In this document: positions 24,817 to 25,301 of the stretch, in pieces
How the letters are laid out: every line of letters begins with the position of its first letter
Numbering within the stretch: position 1 is the first letter of the stretch
Assembly: GCA_002344075.1 (NCBI GenBank)
Contig: DDTM01000065.1
Coordinates: forward strand, 1-25,301
Direction: 5' to 3'
From: Bacteroidetes bacterium UBA2364
GTDB lineage: Bacteria > Bacteroidota > Rhodothermia > Rhodothermales > UBA2364
Length of the DNA stretch: 25,301 nt
Notes under the pieces: generated by a model
Told to the model about the DNA's origin: nothing
The model's database searches: none
Seen by the model: the letters and a program-made list of their open reading frames with translations, nothing else
Made by a program: the position numbers and the translations under genes

Positions 24817-25301
24817 TTGATAAATATACACCAATACCATGAAATATATTAATGAATTATTGATATACTCCCAGAAGAAATACCATAGGACAAGACAATA
24901 TAAAAACGTAATCTTAATTATTTTCAAAACGGTTGAACGATATATTCATAAATAAAATAATCCATATCAGAGTCTTTATTATTTTACTAAATAATCCAAG
25001 TTGATAGCTAATTCGTGAGACAATAAAGGCCAAAATGGTCAAAAACACTTTGAGATTGAACCCTTTTACGGTAACTACATGGATAGTACGGTCAAACATG
25101 TGCACTAATTGGCTGTTGCTCGTTTCTATGGGTTTTCGATAATGTTCTTTCAAGTATTCTTCCCATTGGCCTACAAAACGACGACTCCCCTTGTAACGCA
25201 AATGGCTGCAACGTGATCATGGATAAAGCTAAATCGTCTTCTTGTTCGTAGAGGAATGTAAGTAGGGCAATGAAGGGGTGCATTTCAAAAGTTCCGTTTT
25301 T
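24817..25301. other. A+T-rich region with no intact gene
   Basis: From the nuclease leader to the window edge the sequence becomes visibly A+T-richer than the rest. Apart from the leader hairpin and a broken transposase end (24914-25210) I see no complete gene, RNA or repeat. A second reading frame at 25092-25301 is open to the window edge on the minus strand, but its product is unrecognised and may be part of the same decayed element. Confidence 0.5.
24914..25210 (-). pseudogene. Transposase C-terminal remnant, IS982-like
   Basis: The minus-strand frame reads a basic peptide ending like the C-terminal part of DDE transposases of the IS982 type. A basic stretch precedes RKPIETSNSQLVHMF, with the glutamate that would complete a DDE triad, then VKGFNLKVFLTILAF. 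The same frame has stop codons just upstream (TGA at 25219-25217, TAG at 25231-25229), and no ATG opens the fragment. The neighbouring frame is open to the window edge, so the element is truncated or frameshifted. The A+T-rich composition fits an acquired element. Family assignment is from memory of the motif and is moderate; I could not identify terminal inverted repeats or a target duplication. Confidence 0.5.

Noticed and set aside
9009..24820. Shared 13-base string TTTACCCAAATTG at two intergenic sites as a dispersed regulatory repeat
   Set aside because: A few exact 13-mers are expected by chance in a window of this size, and only one of the two copies is palindromic.

Overview
The window looks like chromosomal DNA from a free-living member of the Bacteroidota in the broad sense (Bacteroidota/Rhodothermota). 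The clearest marker is the secreted nuclease at 22567-24780, which ends in a type IX secretion sorting domain. Supporting signs are the DUF5117/DUF4953-type lipoprotein metalloprotease, the GH3-serine hydrolase fusion, and the scarcity of good Shine-Dalgarno sequences upstream of starts. Base composition is moderate and even, except for the visibly A+T-rich last 500 bases. I saw no rRNA, tRNA or CRISPR array.

Left part (1-10558): mostly metabolic and envelope genes. A secreted aminopeptidase P-type M24 peptidase and miaA (tRNA i6A37 synthesis) are separated by 5 bases. Next come a membrane-anchored solute-binding domain fused to LysM and, overlapping it by 4 bases, a membrane acyltransferase. 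A Tat-type flavin amine oxidase follows. It converges, across a shared hairpin terminator, on a large zinc metalloprotease lipoprotein. A SASA-type carbohydrate esterase is read divergently from the metalloprotease.

Centre (10773-22409): nine minus-strand genes with gaps of 30 bases or less, or overlaps, form one probable transcription unit. In transcription order they are: zinc-ribbon/FHA protein, FHA/zinc-ribbon protein, soluble Ser/Thr kinase with zinc ribbons at both ends, vWA-TM-FHA receptor-like protein, soluble PP2C phosphatase, membrane-anchored FHA protein, PP2C phosphatase with a transmembrane segment and a large outer domain, secreted GH3-serine hydrolase fusion, and cytoplasmic NagZ-like GH3. 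This is a complete write/erase/read module for phosphothreonine, plus two candidate trans-membrane input proteins, joined to enzymes expected to act on peptidoglycan fragments. No type VI secretion genes are present. It is the most interesting object in the window; the link between signalling and wall recycling is inferred from gene order.

Right part (22410-25301): a strong terminator separates the cassette from the upstream T9SS-exported endonuclease I. Beyond that lies an A+T-rich stretch holding a broken transposase remnant that runs to the window edge.
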